From Streptococcus infantis SPAR10 (lineage in GTDB: Bacteria; Bacillota; Bacilli; Lactobacillales; Streptococcaceae), in NCBI RefSeq assembly GCF_000279535.1, contig NZ_ALCH01000004.1, positions 317,501-381,500 on the forward strand: DNA of 64,000 bases. The letters run 5' to 3'. Below, piece after piece: positions 45,205 through 54,316 of the stretch. The notes beneath the pieces are model-generated. The model was not told the DNA's origin and did not search any database. It saw only the letters and a list, made by a program, of their open reading frames with translations. The first letter of the stretch is position 1, and each line of letters begins with the position of its first letter. The translations under genes were made by a program, and so were the position numbers.

Positions 45205-45861
45205 ATGGCAGTTAAAGATTTTATGACACGCAAGGTCGTTTATATCAGTCCTGATACAACTGTTGCACACGCAGCAGATTTGATGCGCGAACAAGGCTTG
45301 CACCGTCTCCCTGTTATTGAGAATGATAAATTAGTAGGCTTGGTAACAGAAGGGACAATCGCTGAAGCTAGTCCTTCAAAAGCGACTAGTCTTTCAATCT
45401 TCGAGATGAATTATCTGCTTAATAAGACAAAAGTAAAAGACGTCATGATTCGAGATGTTGTTACAGTCTCAGGTTATGCAAGTTTAGAAGATGCAACTTA
45501 TCTCATGCTTAAAAATAAGATTGGTATTTTGCCAGTTGTTGACAATGGACAATTGTATGGAGTCATTACAGATCGTGATGTATTCAGTGCCTTTCTTGAA
45601 ATCGCTGGTTATGGGGAAGATGGAATCCGTGTTCGTTTTATCACAGAAAATGAAGTTGGAGTTTTAGGTAAGATTGTTTCTTTAATCGTTGAGGAAAATC
45701 TTAATATTTCTCATACCGTTAATATTCCACGTAAAGATGGTAAGATTGTTATCGAAGTCCAAATTGAGGGAACGATTGATCTTAGTTCCTTGAAGAAGAA
45801 ATTTGAAGAAGAGAATATTTTCGTAGATGAAATTACCAAAACTGCAGCAAAAAAACTCTAA
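45205..45861 (+). CDS. CBS-ACT domain protein (AcuB-like)
   Basis: A 218-residue cytosolic protein: two CBS domains (about 1-60 and 75-135; VKDFMTRKVVYISPDTTVAHAA and VKDVMIRDVVTVSGYAS) and a C-terminal ACT-like domain (about 140-215, ENEVGVLGKIVSLIVEENLNIS). CBS pairs bind adenine nucleotides and ACT domains bind amino acids, so a sensor of energy or amino acid status is plausible. Its place after liv agrees with this but does not prove it. No catalytic domain is present. Confidence 0.88.
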   Translation: MAVKDFMTRKVVYISPDTTVAHAADLMREQGLHRLPVIENDKLVGLVTEGTIAEASPSKATSLSIFEMNYLLNKTKVKDVMIRDVVTVSGYASLEDATYLMLKNKIGILPVVDNGQLYGVITDRDVFSAFLEIAGYGEDGIRVRFITENEVGVLGKIVSLIVEENLNISHTVNIPRKDGKIVIEVQIEGTIDLSSLKKKFEEENIFVDEITKTAAKKL

Positions 45862-45886
45862 AAATTAAACTATCATTGTTTTTTAC

Positions 45887-45915
45887 TTGCGAAAAAAATT
45901 TTTTTCTAGTATAAT
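45887..45915 (+). promoter_or_regulatory. Promoter of rpsF-ssb-rpsR
   Basis: TTGCGA (45887-45892), a 17-nt A/T-tract spacer and TATAAT (45910-45915). Confidence 0.75.
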
Positions 45916-45922
45916 AGTTTAT

Positions 45923-45965
45923 TGTGAGCAAACCTCACTTACCCCTTGCAAAGGCTTGGGGTCAT
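45923..45965 (+). promoter_or_regulatory. Structured 5' leader of rpsF
   Basis: Two consecutive hairpins lie between the promoter and the ribosome binding site: GTGAG-CAAAC-CTCAC and ACCCC...GGGGT. Autoregulatory leaders recognised by the S6:S18 complex are known upstream of rpsF in bacteria. I cannot see the conserved CCG feature here, so assignment to that family is tentative. Confidence 0.45.
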
Positions 45966-45989
45966 TAGACCAAAAGGAGGAACATATCA

Positions 45990-46280
45990 ATGGCTAAATA
46001 CGAAATTCTTTATATCATTCGTCCAAACATTGAAGAAGAAGCGAAAAACGCTTTGGTAGCACGTTTTGACTCTATCTTGACTGACAACGGTGCAACTGTT
46101 GTTGAATCAAAAGATTGGGAAAAACGTCGTCTTGCATACGAAATCCAAGATTTCCGTGAAGGACTTTACCACATCGTTAACGTTGAAGCAAACGATGACG
46201 TAGCTCTTAAAGAGTTTGACCGTCTTTCAAAAATCAACGCTGACATTCTTCGTCACATGATCGTCAAACTTGACGCATAA
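45990..46280 (+). CDS. rpsF: 30S ribosomal protein S6
   Basis: A 96-residue ribosomal protein of the small-subunit platform that binds S18. [22 protein letters not shown] and the R-L-A-Y-E-I motif are diagnostic. A perfect AAAGGAGG site precedes the ATG. It is first in the conserved rpsF-ssb-rpsR operon and has biased codon use for high expression. Confidence 0.98.
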   Translation: MAKYEILYIIRPNIEEEAKNALVARFDSILTDNGATVVESKDWEKRRLAYEIQDFREGLYHIVNVEANDDVALKEFDRLSKINADILRHMIVKLDA

Positions 46281-46291
46281 GAAGGTAGATT

Positions 46292-46762
46292 ATGATTAAC
46301 AATGTTGTACTTGTAGGGCGTATGGTACGTGACGCCGAGTTGCGTTATACCTCATCAAATGTAGCAGTTGCGACTTTTACTCTTGCAGTAAACCGTACAT
46401 TCAAGAGTCAAAATGGCGAACGTGAGGCTGATTTTATCAATGTCGTTATGTGGCGCCAACAGGCTGAAAATCTTGCTAACTGGGCTAAAAAAGGCTCTCT
46501 TGTCGGGATTACAGGTCGTATTCAGACTCGTAGTTACGATAACCAGCAAGGACAACGTGTCTACGTGACAGAAGTCGTAGCTGAGAATTTCCAAATGTTG
46601 GAAAGCCGTAGTGCTCGTGAAGGACAAAGTGGTGGAGCTTATTCTGCACCAACTGCTAGTCATGCAGCAACTACAAATTCAGTACCAGACTTTTCACGTG
46701 ATGAAAATCCATTTGGATCAACCAATCCTTTGGATATTTCAGATGATGATTTACCATTCTAA
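46292..46762 (+). CDS. ssb: Single-stranded DNA-binding protein
   Basis: A 156-residue OB-fold protein (1-105, [22 protein letters not shown]) with a disordered linker. It ends in the acidic tip DISDDDLPF that recruits replication and repair partners. It lies between the two ribosomal genes, the standard arrangement, 11 nt after rpsF. Confidence 0.97.
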   Translation: MINNVVLVGRMVRDAELRYTSSNVAVATFTLAVNRTFKSQNGEREADFINVVMWRQQAENLANWAKKGSLVGITGRIQTRSYDNQQGQRVYVTEVVAENFQMLESRSAREGQSGGAYSAPTASHAATTNSVPDFSRDENPFGSTNPLDISDDDLPF

Positions 46763-46793
46763 TGGACAATTAATACTATAAAGGAGAAAAAAC

Positions 46794-47033
46794 ATGGCTC
46801 AACAACGTCGTGGCGGATTCAAACGCCGTAAAAAAGTTGATTACATCGCAGCAAACAAAATTGAATATGTTGATTACAAAGATACTGAGCTTCTTAGCCG
46901 TTTCGTTTCAGAACGTGGGAAAATCCTTCCACGTCGTGTAACTGGAACTTCAGCTAAAAACCAACGTAAAGTAACAACAGCTATCAAACGCGCTCGCGTA
47001 ATGGCTTTGATGCCTTTCGTAAACGAAGATTAA
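46794..47033 (+). CDS. rpsR: 30S ribosomal protein S18
   Basis: A 79-residue basic ribosomal protein, partner of S6: [22 protein letters not shown]. The first residues lack cysteine ligands, so it is the zinc-free form. It has a strong AAAGGAG site and is the last gene of the operon. Two nearly identical terminators follow. Confidence 0.98.
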   Translation: MAQQRRGGFKRRKKVDYIAANKIEYVDYKDTELLSRFVSERGKILPRRVTGTSAKNQRKVTTAIKRARVMALMPFVNED

Positions 47034-47034
47034 A

Positions 47035-47061
47035 GAAAAGACCCTTACGGGTCTTTTTTTT
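47035..47061 (+). terminator. Intrinsic terminator 1 after rpsR
   Basis: AAGACCC and GGGTCTT around TTAC, followed by a long T run. Confidence 0.9.
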
Positions 47062-47088
47062 CACGAGCATGGAAATTGGATAGCGAGT

Positions 47089-47112
47089 TAAGACCCTTAC
47101 GGGTCTTTTTTA
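47089..47112 (+). terminator. Intrinsic terminator 2 after rpsR (duplicate)
   Basis: AAGACCC-TTAC-GGGTCTT again, identical to the first in stem and loop, about 52 nt downstream. Both copies are followed by ACGAG, indicating a small tandem duplication. Confidence 0.85.
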
Positions 47113-47181
47113 CGAGATAGTTTTTTCTGACCTTGGCGTGCTATAATGGTAATAGAAAGAGTAAAGGTGGGTAAGTCAAAG

Positions 47182-47685
47182 ATGAATTGTACGATTAGAA
47201 ATATGATTAAGTCTGATATTGAATCCTTATCTCATGGATTTATGAATCAGGGTTGGCCTGGTAGAGAGGAAATTTTAGCTAGATATTTTCTGGAACAGGA
47301 AAGTGGGGAGAGAGAAGTCTTAGTTGCAGAGATTGATGGTGCTGTAGTGGGCTACGTTACCATTTTGCCCTCTGCTAAACATGGTCCTTTTGCAGAAATC
47401 TATCCAGAATTATCAGATTTTAATGTGTTTGAGCCTTTTCGAAATCAAGGGATTGGGAATCAACTGCTAGAAGAAGCAGAAAAACGAATCAAGTTTGTTT
47501 CGAGTAAGGTCACTCTTGGTGTAGGTTTGCACTTAGGCTATGGCCCTGCCCAGAGATTATATATCAGACGGGGCTACATTCCAGATGGGACAGGTGTCTG
47601 GTATCGAAATCAACCCTTGGAAATGAATGCAACTAGCCAAAATAATGATGATTTGGTTTTGTATCTAGTAAAGGAATTCGGATAA
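47182..47685 (+). CDS. GNAT family N-acetyltransferase
   Basis: A 167-residue acetyltransferase: MNCTIRNMIKSDIESLSHGFMNQGWPG at the start, acetyl-CoA-binding region VFEPFRNQGIGNQLLEEAE and the C-terminal YGPAQRLYIRRGYIPDG. Substrate unknown. I start at ATG 47182; the longer frame from 47146 begins inside the promoter, where an extended -10 TGCTATAAT lies at 47139-47147. The gene is monocistronic. Confidence 0.9.
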   Translation: MNCTIRNMIKSDIESLSHGFMNQGWPGREEILARYFLEQESGEREVLVAEIDGAVVGYVTILPSAKHGPFAEIYPELSDFNVFEPFRNQGIGNQLLEEAEKRIKFVSSKVTLGVGLHLGYGPAQRLYIRRGYIPDGTGVWYRNQPLEMNATSQNNDDLVLYLVKEFG

Positions 47686-47765
47686 GAGACAAGGATTTTA
47701 TTGGGGATGTGGGATTTCTCTACTTTATGGTATAATGGAAAGAGTGAGTTGAAGGAGGTATTATA

Positions 47766-49166
47766 ATGGATGCCAAGTTAAGATACAAGGCTAAGAAAAC
47801 TAAAATTATCTTTTTTGATATAGATGATACTTTACGAAATTCAAAGACTGGCTTTATTCCAAGCACTATTCCAACAGCCTTTAAACAATTACGTGATAAA
47901 GGAATTTTGACAGGAATTGCGACTGGACGTGGAATTTTTGGTGTCGTCCCAGAGATTAAAGCCCTCAAACCTGATTTCTTTGTAACCTTGAATGGTGCTT
48001 ATATTGAGGACAAAAAGGGCAATGTCATTTATAGTAACAAAATTGCTAAAGATAAGGTTGAGGAATATATTACTTGGACCAAAGAAGTTGGGATTGATTA
48101 TGGTTTGGTGGGAAGCCATGCTGCTAAACTATCAAGACGAACAGAGATGATTAGCCAGGCGATAGACCCGATTTATCCTGATTTAGAGGTGGACCCTGAT
48201 TTTTACCAAAAAGAAGATATTTATCAGATGTGGACCTTTGAGGACCAGGGAGATGACCTGAGATTGCCTGATGCTTTAGCATCGACTTTGCGTATGGTAC
48301 GCTGGCATGAACATTCGTCAGATGTGGTGCCGATTTCCGGTTCTAAGGCAGCTGGAGTTGCCAAAGTGGTAGACCAATTAGGTTTAAAACCTGAAAACGT
48401 GATGGTTTTTGGGGACGGACTTAACGATTTAGAACTCTTTGATTATGCAGGCATTAGTGTTGCCATGGGTGTTTCTCATGACAAAATCAAAGAAAAAGCA
48501 GATTATATTACAAAAACATTAGAAGAAGATGGCATCTTTGATGCCTTAGAAGGATTTGGTATGGTAGAAAAAGAATTACATTTTCCACAAGTAGACATTG
48601 AAACAATAGAAGGTCCAATTGCGACTATTAAGACAAATCATGGGGATATGCGTATCAAACTTTTCCCTGAACACGCACCAAAAACAGTAGCCAACTTTAT
48701 TGCTCTGTCAAAAGATGGATACTATGACGGTGTGATTTTCCACCGTATTATTAAAGATTTTATGATTCAAGGTGGAGACCCAACTGGAACCGGTATGGGT
48801 GGAGAGTCTATCTATGGAGAATCTTTTGAGGATGAGTTTTCAGAAGAACTTTACAATGTCCGTGGAGCCCTTTCTATGGCTAATGCTGGGCCAAATACAA
48901 ATGGTAGCCAGTTCTTTATCGTGCAGAATCAACACTTGCCATATTCTAAGAAAGAAATTGCTCGTGGTGGTTGGCCAGAGCCAATTGCGGAGATTTATGC
49001 AGAACAAGGTGGAACTCCTCACCTAGACCGTCGTCATACTGTATTCGGTCAACTTGCGGATGAAGCTTCTTATGAAGTTCTGGATGCAATTGCAGGTGTC
49101 GAAACAGGTGCAATGGACAAGCCAGTTGAAGATGTCGTAATTGAAACTATTGAAATTGAGGACTAA
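47766..49166 (+). CDS. HAD-IIB phosphatase/cyclophilin fusion protein
   Basis: A 466-residue fusion. The N-terminal half (about 1-265) is a Cof-type HAD phosphatase: [11 protein letters not shown] nucleophile loop, TGRG and [10 protein letters not shown]. The C-terminal half (about 275-466) is a cyclophilin peptidyl-prolyl isomerase: [32 protein letters not shown] and the family end. This combination is known from streptococci. No signal peptide is present, so it is cytoplasmic. It starts after GAAGGAGG. The S1 protein gene follows 1 nt later. Confidence 0.93.
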   Translation: MDAKLRYKAKKTKIIFFDIDDTLRNSKTGFIPSTIPTAFKQLRDKGILTGIATGRGIFGVVPEIKALKPDFFVTLNGAYIEDKKGNVIYSNKIAKDKVEEYITWTKEVGIDYGLVGSHAAKLSRRTEMISQAIDPIYPDLEVDPDFYQKEDIYQMWTFEDQGDDLRLPDALASTLRMVRWHEHSSDVVPISGSKAAGVAKVVDQLGLKPENVMVFGDGLNDLELFDYAGISVAMGVSHDKIKEKADYITKTLEEDGIFDALEGFGMVEKELHFPQVDIETIEGPIATIKTNHGDMRIKLFPEHAPKTVANFIALSKDGYYDGVIFHRIIKDFMIQGGDPTGTGMGGESIYGESFEDEFSEELYNVRGALSMANAGPNTNGSQFFIVQNQHLPYSKKEIARGGWPEPIAEIYAEQGGTPHLDRRHTVFGQLADEASYEVLDAIAGVETGAMDKPVEDVVIETIEIED

Positions 49167-49167
49167 A

Positions 49168-49530
49168 ATGAAAATCGGTGATAAGCTAAATGGCCGTATT
49201 ACTGGGATTCAGCCCTATGGAGCTTTTGTTGAGTTAGAAACAGGAGTGACAGGCCTGATTCATATTTCGGAGATTCGGACAGGATTTATCGAGAATATTT
49301 ACGAGGTTTTAAAAATCGGTGATGAAGTCCAGGTACAAGTAGTAGATTTTGACGAATATACAGGGAAGGCTAGCCTTTCCATTCGTACCTTGGAAGAAGA
49401 AAAACATCAACTTCCTAGACGGAGACGTTTTTCGAATGATCGCATCAAACATGGATTCGCGCCGCTTGGTCGCATGATGCCTGTTTGGACACGAGAAGCT
49501 TTGGAACATTTAAAGAAAAACAGTAATTGA
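49168..49530 (+). CDS. cvfD: S1 domain RNA-binding protein (CvfD/YugI type)
   Basis: A 120-residue protein with one S1 domain (1-70): KIGDKLNGRITGIQPYGAFVELETGVTGLIHISEI. A basic tail follows, with RRRRFSNDRIKHGF. The homologue in S. pneumoniae, CvfD, is a post-transcriptional regulator; in Bacillus it is the general stress protein YugI. The start is ATG 49168 directly behind the cyclophilin fusion stop; the longer frame from 49141 overlaps that gene. No terminator is evident before the next promoter. Confidence 0.85.
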   Translation: MKIGDKLNGRITGIQPYGAFVELETGVTGLIHISEIRTGFIENIYEVLKIGDEVQVQVVDFDEYTGKASLSIRTLEEEKHQLPRRRRFSNDRIKHGFAPLGRMMPVWTREALEHLKKNSN

Positions 49531-49564
49531 TATCCCTCAAATCATTGTGATGTTATTATATTTT

Positions 49565-49572
49565 GCTATAAT
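49565..49572 (+). promoter_or_regulatory. Extended -10 promoter adjacent to the methyltransferase start
   Basis: TGCTATAAT (TG at 49564-49565, TATAAT at 49567-49572) is followed by only six bases before ATG 49579. The transcript should begin at or near the start codon. Confidence 0.6.
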
Positions 49573-49578
49573 GGAAGT

Positions 49579-50328
49579 ATGAACGAAGAACAATTATTAA
49601 AAACAGGAGAGCGCATTAATCAACTCTTCTCTACAGATATCAAGATTATTCAAAATAGAGAGGTTTTCAGCTATTCAGTGGATAGTGTACTTTTGTCACG
49701 CTTTCCTCGTTTTCCGAAAAATGGTTTGATAGTAGATTTCTGTGCGGGCAATGGAGCTGTTGGATTGTTTGCCAGTAGCCGGACCAAAGCTAAAATTCTA
49801 TCTGTAGAAATTCAGGAACGTCTTGCTGATATGGCCGAACGCTCAGTACGTTTAAATGGGCTAGACGGACAGATGCAGGTCATCTGTGATGATTTGAAAA
49901 ATATGCCAAGTCACATTCAGGGGAGCAAGGTTGATTTGATTTTATGCAATCCGCCTTATTTTAAAGTGGATCCAAATTCTAATCTGAACGAAAGTGAGCA
50001 TTACCTTTTAGCTCGGCATGAAATTACAACCAATCTTAAGGAAATCTGTCGTAGTGCCCAGAGTATTCTCAAATCAAATGGACGTTTGGCAATGGTTCAT
50101 CGTCCTGATCGATTATTAGATATCTTAGCTACGCTCCAACAGCATAATCTGGCTCCAAAACGTCTGCAATTTGTTTATCCTAAACGGGAGAAGGAAGCTA
50201 ATATGCTTTTGATTGAAGCTATCAAGGACGGCTCCACTAGTGGTTTTAAGGTTTTACCACCACTCATTGTTCATAATAGTGATGGTACTTATACACCAGA
50301 AATTCAAGAGATTTATTATGGATCATAA
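49579..50328 (+). CDS. tRNA1(Val) (adenine(37)-N6)-methyltransferase family protein
   Basis: A 249-residue class I methyltransferase. SAM-binding region [14 protein letters not shown], then the amino-methylase motif NPPYF (in [12 protein letters not shown]). The family includes TrmN6/YfiC, which methylates A37 of tRNA-Val, and this is the likely role. The start lies 6 nt behind the -10 element, with no ribosome binding site. It overlaps the GIY-YIG gene by 11 nt. Confidence 0.88.
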   Translation: MNEEQLLKTGERINQLFSTDIKIIQNREVFSYSVDSVLLSRFPRFPKNGLIVDFCAGNGAVGLFASSRTKAKILSVEIQERLADMAERSVRLNGLDGQMQVICDDLKNMPSHIQGSKVDLILCNPPYFKVDPNSNLNESEHYLLARHEITTNLKEICRSAQSILKSNGRLAMVHRPDRLLDILATLQQHNLAPKRLQFVYPKREKEANMLLIEAIKDGSTSGFKVLPPLIVHNSDGTYTPEIQEIYYGS

Positions 50329-50602
50329 GGCTTATATGTATGTGGTAGAGTGCCGTGATGGTTCCTACTATACAGGCTATACAACAGATGTGAAGAAACG
50401 GATTGCCGTGCACAATAGCGGTAAAGGAGCCAAATATACACGCGCTCGATTGCCGGTAAAACTCATCTTTGCAGAAGGTTTTGACAGCAAGGAAGAGGCC
50501 ATGTCTGCTGAAGCTCTTTTCAAGCGCAAGACACGCATGCAAAAAGAACATTATCTTAAAGAGTGTCAAAATAAAAATTTAGTCGATGCTTTTGATATGT
50601 AA
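50318..50602 (+). CDS. GIY-YIG domain protein (UPF0213)
   Basis: A 94-residue single-domain protein of the GIY-YIG nuclease superfamily. The two motif strands read [17 protein letters not shown]; the conserved Arg is in [22 protein letters not shown]0213 members in bacteria are short and of unknown function. I place the start at ATG 50318, which overlaps the preceding methyltransferase by 11 nt; a longer frame from 50213 lies wholly in that gene. Confidence 0.9.
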   Translation: MDHKAYMYVVECRDGSYYTGYTTDVKKRIAVHNSGKGAKYTRARLPVKLIFAEGFDSKEEAMSAEALFKRKTRMQKEHYLKECQNKNLVDAFDM

Positions 50603-50632
50603 TGAGGAGTCCTTTGGCTCCTCTTATTTTTG
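50603..50632 (+). terminator. Intrinsic terminator after the GIY-YIG gene
   Basis: GAGGAG and CTCCTC with CC/GG extension around TTT and one bulged T, followed by TTATTTTTG. Confidence 0.75.
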
Positions 50633-50686
50633 TCAAAAATAGAAAAAAATGCTACAATAAAGAGAATAAAGAAACGAGGTATTATC

Positions 50687-51622
50687 ATGTCTAAGATTCT
50701 AGTATTTGGTCACCAAAATCCAGACTCAGATGCTATTGGTTCATCTGTAGCTTTTGCTTATCTTGCAAAAGAAGCATACGGTTTGGACACAGAAGCGGTG
50801 GCTCTTGGAACTCCAAATGAAGAAACAGCTTTCGTCTTGAACTATTTTGATGTGGAAGCACTGCGCGTGATTACATCTGCTAAAGCAGAAGGTGCAGAAC
50901 AAGTCATCTTAACAGACCACAATGAATTCCAACAATCTGTTTCAGATATCGCTGAAGTAGAAGTTTACGGTGTGGTGGACCACCACCGTGTGGCTAATTT
51001 TGAAACTGCAAGCCCACTTTACATGCGTTTGGAACCAGTTGGATCCGCATCATCTATCGTCTACCGCATGTTCAAAGAACATGATGTAGCTGTACCAAAA
51101 GAAATCGCAGGTTTGATGCTATCTGGTTTGATTTCAGATACCCTTCTTTTGAAATCACCAACCACTCACCCATCAGATAAAGTCATTGCTCCTGAATTGG
51201 CTGAATTAGCTGGTGTGAACTTGGAAGAATACGGTCTTGCCATGCTCAAGGCTGGTACAAACTTGGCAAGCAAATCTGCTGAAGAATTGATTGATATCGA
51301 TGCCAAGACTTTTGAACTCAATGGAAACAATGTCCGTGTGGCTCAAGTGAATACAGTTGATATTGCTGAAGTCTTGGAACGCCAAGCTGAAATCGAAGCA
51401 GCTATCCAAGCCGCAAATGCAGCTAATGGCTACTCTGACTTTGTCTTGATGATTACAGACATCGTCAACTCAAACTCAGAAATTTTGGCTCTTGGTGCCA
51501 ACATGGACAAGGTAGAAGCAGCTTTCAACTTTAAGCTTGAAAACAACCACGCTTTCCTTCCAGGTGCTGTTTCACGTAAGAAACAAGTGGTACCACAATT
51601 GACTGAAAGCTTTAATGCATAA
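50687..51622 (+). CDS. ppaC: Manganese-dependent inorganic pyrophosphatase
   Basis: A 311-residue DHH-family (class II) pyrophosphatase that hydrolyses PPi in the cytoplasm. The metal motifs are [10 protein letters not shown] and [10 protein letters not shown], with the C-terminal SRKKQ substrate motif. I choose ATG 50687 ([11 protein letters not shown]); the longer frame from 50630 covers the promoter (TGCTACAAT). Codon use suggests high expression. A terminator follows. Confidence 0.97.
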   Translation: MSKILVFGHQNPDSDAIGSSVAFAYLAKEAYGLDTEAVALGTPNEETAFVLNYFDVEALRVITSAKAEGAEQVILTDHNEFQQSVSDIAEVEVYGVVDHHRVANFETASPLYMRLEPVGSASSIVYRMFKEHDVAVPKEIAGLMLSGLISDTLLLKSPTTHPSDKVIAPELAELAGVNLEEYGLAMLKAGTNLASKSAEELIDIDAKTFELNGNNVRVAQVNTVDIAEVLERQAEIEAAIQAANAANGYSDFVLMITDIVNSNSEILALGANMDKVEAAFNFKLENNHAFLPGAVSRKKQVVPQLTESFNA

Positions 51623-51647
51623 TCATAGATGGGGAAGCCCATTGTTA

Positions 51648-51674
51648 AAAAGGAGTTTCGACTCCTTTTTTTCT
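51648..51674 (+). terminator. Intrinsic terminator after ppaC
   Basis: AAAAAGGAGT and ACTCCTTTTT around TTCG, followed by further T residues. Confidence 0.9.
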
Positions 51675-51685
51675 AGGGGAGAAGT

Positions 51686-52198
51686 ATGTTAGAAAATGGC
51701 GATTTGATTTTTGTGAAAGATGATTCGGATATAGGACAGGCCATCCAGGAATCTACTGGTCAATATAGCCATGTGGCCATCTTTTTGGACGGACAGGTCT
51801 ATCATGCCACGGTAGAAGGTTGTGTCCTTGCTCAGTCTCCTGAGGAATTCTTTGAAGCTGGAAAAGTCTATGACCTTTATCACTATGAGCAGATTGATGG
51901 TGCAGAGGTCAAAAAGCGAGCAGAGAGTCTCTTAGGGGCTCCCTACAATGCGTCCTTTTACCCAGATGGAGATGGTTTCTATTGTTCCCAGTTTGTAGCA
52001 GAAATTCTTCCTATTTTTGAGACCATTCCCATGAAGTTTGGAGATGATACACAGGAAATCAGTGATTTCTGGAGAGAATATTATCGAGAGCTGGGGCTTC
52101 CTGTACCACTGAATCAGCCGGGGACAAATCCAAGTCAATTAGCAGTATCTCCTCTTTTAGTTTGTAAAGAAAGGAATCTTTATGATTCATATTTTTAA
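51686..52198 (+). CDS. YiiX/YebB-like NlpC/P60-superfamily protein
   Basis: A 170-residue protein of the permuted NlpC/P60 papain-like group. His in QYSHVAIFLD and Cys in GFYCSQFVAE mark the likely catalytic pair. There is no signal peptide or transmembrane segment, so action on cell wall is not expected; YiiX-type proteins may act on lipids or amide conjugates. It overlaps the DUF1803-type gene by 17 nt. Substrate unknown. Confidence 0.85.
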   Translation: MLENGDLIFVKDDSDIGQAIQESTGQYSHVAIFLDGQVYHATVEGCVLAQSPEEFFEAGKVYDLYHYEQIDGAEVKKRAESLLGAPYNASFYPDGDGFYCSQFVAEILPIFETIPMKFGDDTQEISDFWREYYRELGLPVPLNQPGTNPSQLAVSPLLVCKERNLYDSYF

Positions 52199-52703
52199 TC
52201 CATCTCGCTTAACGCGACAGCCATTCTTTAAGGATTTAATTGATTTTCTAGACCAGCATGACGATGTTATCCTCCGTGAAATCAAGGCTCAGTTTCCAGA
52301 GATACCAGTTGATAAGTTTTTGGAGGAATACATTAAAGCGGGTTTGATTTTGAGAGAAAACAAACGCTATTATCTCAATCTTCCCTTTCTAGAATCTACA
52401 GAATCTCTTGTACTAGACCAGGAAGTCTTTGTGAGAGATAATAGTCCTGTTTATCAAGAAATCCTGGAGAAAGATTTTCAGACAGAATTGCGCAATCAAA
52501 CAAATGCAGCTATCCTAGAAGAGCACACCGATTTTGCAAGGGAAAAGATGACCTTGTCCAATTACTTCTACAGGGTCAAGTTCCAGTATCCACTGACGGA
52601 AGAGCAGCAGAGACTGTATGAAATTTTAGGGGATGTCAATCCTGAGTATGCTCTCAAGTATATGACTACTTTTTTGCTCAAGTTTCTTAAAAAAATCAAC
52701 TGA
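52182..52703 (+). CDS. DUF1803-type protein, first reading frame (frameshifted)
   Basis: A 173-residue product, MIHIFNPSRLTRQPFFKDLIDFLDQ onward, which stops early at TGA 52701. I recognise it as the streptococcal DUF1803 family, whose function is unknown. The stop comes just after a run of seven A residues (52689-52695). The missing C-terminal part is intact in the next frame, so one lost base, or programmed slippage, explains the break. It overlaps the YiiX-like gene and shares its operon. Confidence 0.8.
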   Translation: MIHIFNPSRLTRQPFFKDLIDFLDQHDDVILREIKAQFPEIPVDKFLEEYIKAGLILRENKRYYLNLPFLESTESLVLDQEVFVRDNSPVYQEILEKDFQTELRNQTNAAILEEHTDFAREKMTLSNYFYRVKFQYPLTEEQQRLYEILGDVNPEYALKYMTTFLLKFLKKIN

Positions 52704-52831
52704 TACAGAAACGACGTGATATCTTTGTTGATAGTCTAGTCTTATTAGGCTACATCGTTCAAAACGAAGATGGGAAATATGAGTTGGCTGTAGAATTTGA
52801 TAAAGAACGATTCGTCTTTAGAAAAAAATAG
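52697..52831 (+). pseudogene. DUF1803-type protein, C-terminal part in a shifted frame
   Basis: Reads QLIQKRRDIFVDSLVLLGY and on to ERFVFRKK, then TAG at 52829. An eighth A in the homopolymer at 52689-52695, or a -1 slip there, would join it to the upstream frame and give one protein of about 218 residues. It has no start codon or ribosome binding site of its own. Confidence 0.75.
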
Positions 52832-52832
52832 A

Positions 52833-52862
52833 AGAAGGCTAGGAATTTTCCTAGCCTTTCTA
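52833..52862. terminator. Bidirectional terminator before murE
   Basis: AAGGCTAGGAA and TTCCTAGCCTT, an 11-position inverted repeat between convergent genes. Confidence 0.8.
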
Positions 52863-52870
52863 TTGTTTGA

Positions 52871-54316
52871 TTAAAGATAACGTTCTGCAACAGCAGCATC
52901 TCCAGGATAGTCTTCTTTCTTACCTTGGATGATTTGGTAGCAGTCAGCACCTTTACCAGCGATAATGACAGCATCCAGTTCTTGACTTGTAACTGACATC
53001 GCAGTTTTGATGGCTTGTTCACGGTCGGCAATCTTTTCAACAGGACCATGGATGTAGCTACTAATTTCATCAGCAATGGCCATTGGATCTTCATAGTTTG
53101 GATCGTCAGCCGTTAGAAATACTTGAATTTCAGGATGTTGATCGAGGAGAAGTCCAAAGTCCTTACGACGGCTTTCTCCCTTGTTTCCTGTTGAGCCGAG
53201 TACTAAAGCAATCTTTCCAGTCTGATGTGTTTCAACGACTGAGATCAATTTCTTCAAGCTATCACCATTGTGGGCATAGTCGATGAAAACTTTTGCTCCA
53301 TTTTTCTGAGTGAGAACTTCCATACGGCCAGGGACACGAGTAGTAGCAATCCCTTTTTTAATGTCTTCAAGACTAGCACCTAAACGAAGGCAAGCAAGTC
53401 CAGCAGCGACAGCATTTTCTTGGTTGAAATGTCCAATCAACTGGATATCATAATCGCCAGCTAATTTACCAGTAGCTGAGAAGCTAAAGGCTTTGGAGTT
53501 CTCGATTTGGTTACTTGACTGGCTACCGTAGAAGTCATGATCTTGGTTCTCAACTTGTTCTTTTAGAACAGAGAAGTGGTCCATATCGCTATTAATGACA
53601 ACTGCTCGGCTATTTTTCATCAAGAGACGCTTGTGGTAGAAGTAGTCTTCAAAGGTTGGATGCTCAATAGGACCAATATGGTCAGGACTAATATTGAGGA
53701 AGACACCAACATCAAAAGTGAGGCCGTAGACTCGCTTCACCAAGTAGGCTTGACTGGAAACTTCCATAATAAGGTGGCTTCTTCCATTATCAACTGCCTG
53801 CGCCATCATATCAAAGAGGTCGATGCTTTCAGGTGTTGTCAGAGCAGACTTGAAGAAAGTTTTTCCGTCCAAAGTCGTATTCATGGTCGATAACATAGCT
53901 GGACGATGTTGCTGATTTAAGATATTGTAAGCGAAGTAAGCTGCCGTAGTTTTTCCTTTAGTACCAGTGAAAGCAAGTAATTTTAATTTCTCCTGAGGGT
54001 TGCCATAAAACTTCATGGCAATCAAACTCATAGCTTTTTTAATATCGCTAACGACAATAACAGGAATGCCTACTTCGTAGTCCTGCTCGGCTACATACCA
54101 ACCGAGTCCTTGTGAGATTGCCGAAAGAAGAAATTCCTTCTTAAAAGCAGCTCCTTTTACAAAAAAGAGGCTATTATCTTTTGCTTTTCGGCTATCGTAG
54201 CAGATGCTATCAAAAGTTACATCATTAAAATGATAGTGGTAATGTCCTTGGTCGATAATCTCACGGAAGAGATCGTCTTTCTTTAAAATATCTAATACGG
54301 TTTCAATCTTTATCAT
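52871..54316 (-). CDS. murE: UDP-MurNAc-tripeptide synthetase (L-lysine-adding)
   Basis: A 481-residue Mur ligase adding L-lysine to UDP-MurNAc-Ala-D-Glu. The ATP loop is TGTKGKTT (117-124). The specificity motif reads DDPN (in [11 protein letters not shown]), the lysine-type form, rather than DNPR of diaminopimelate enzymes. The gene is on the minus strand, diverging from the flippase gene; both serve peptidoglycan synthesis. Normal length. Confidence 0.96.
   Translation of the reverse strand: MIKIETVLDILKKDDLFREIIDQGHYHYHFNDVTFDSICYDSRKAKDNSLFFVKGAAFKKEFLLSAISQGLGWYVAEQDYEVGIPVIVVSDIKKAMSLIAMKFYGNPQEKLKLLAFTGTKGKTTAAYFAYNILNQQHRPAMLSTMNTTLDGKTFFKSALTTPESIDLFDMMAQAVDNGRSHLIMEVSSQAYLVKRVYGLTFDVGVFLNISPDHIGPIEHPTFEDYFYHKRLLMKNSRAVVINSDMDHFSVLKEQVENQDHDFYGSQSSNQIENSKAFSFSATGKLAGDYDIQLIGHFNQENAVAAGLACLRLGASLEDIKKGIATTRVPGRMEVLTQKNGAKVFIDYAHNGDSLKKLISVVETHQTGKIALVLGSTGNKGESRRKDFGLLLDQHPEIQVFLTADDPNYEDPMAIADEISSYIHGPVEKIADREQAIKTAMSVTSQELDAVIIAGKGADCYQIIQGKKEDYPGDAAVAERYL

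Noticed and set aside
52689..52703. Canonical X-XXY-YYZ programmed -1 frameshift signal
   Set aside because: The base before the two in-frame AAA codons is T, so the heptamer is not canonical. Slippage on the A run is still possible and is listed as such.
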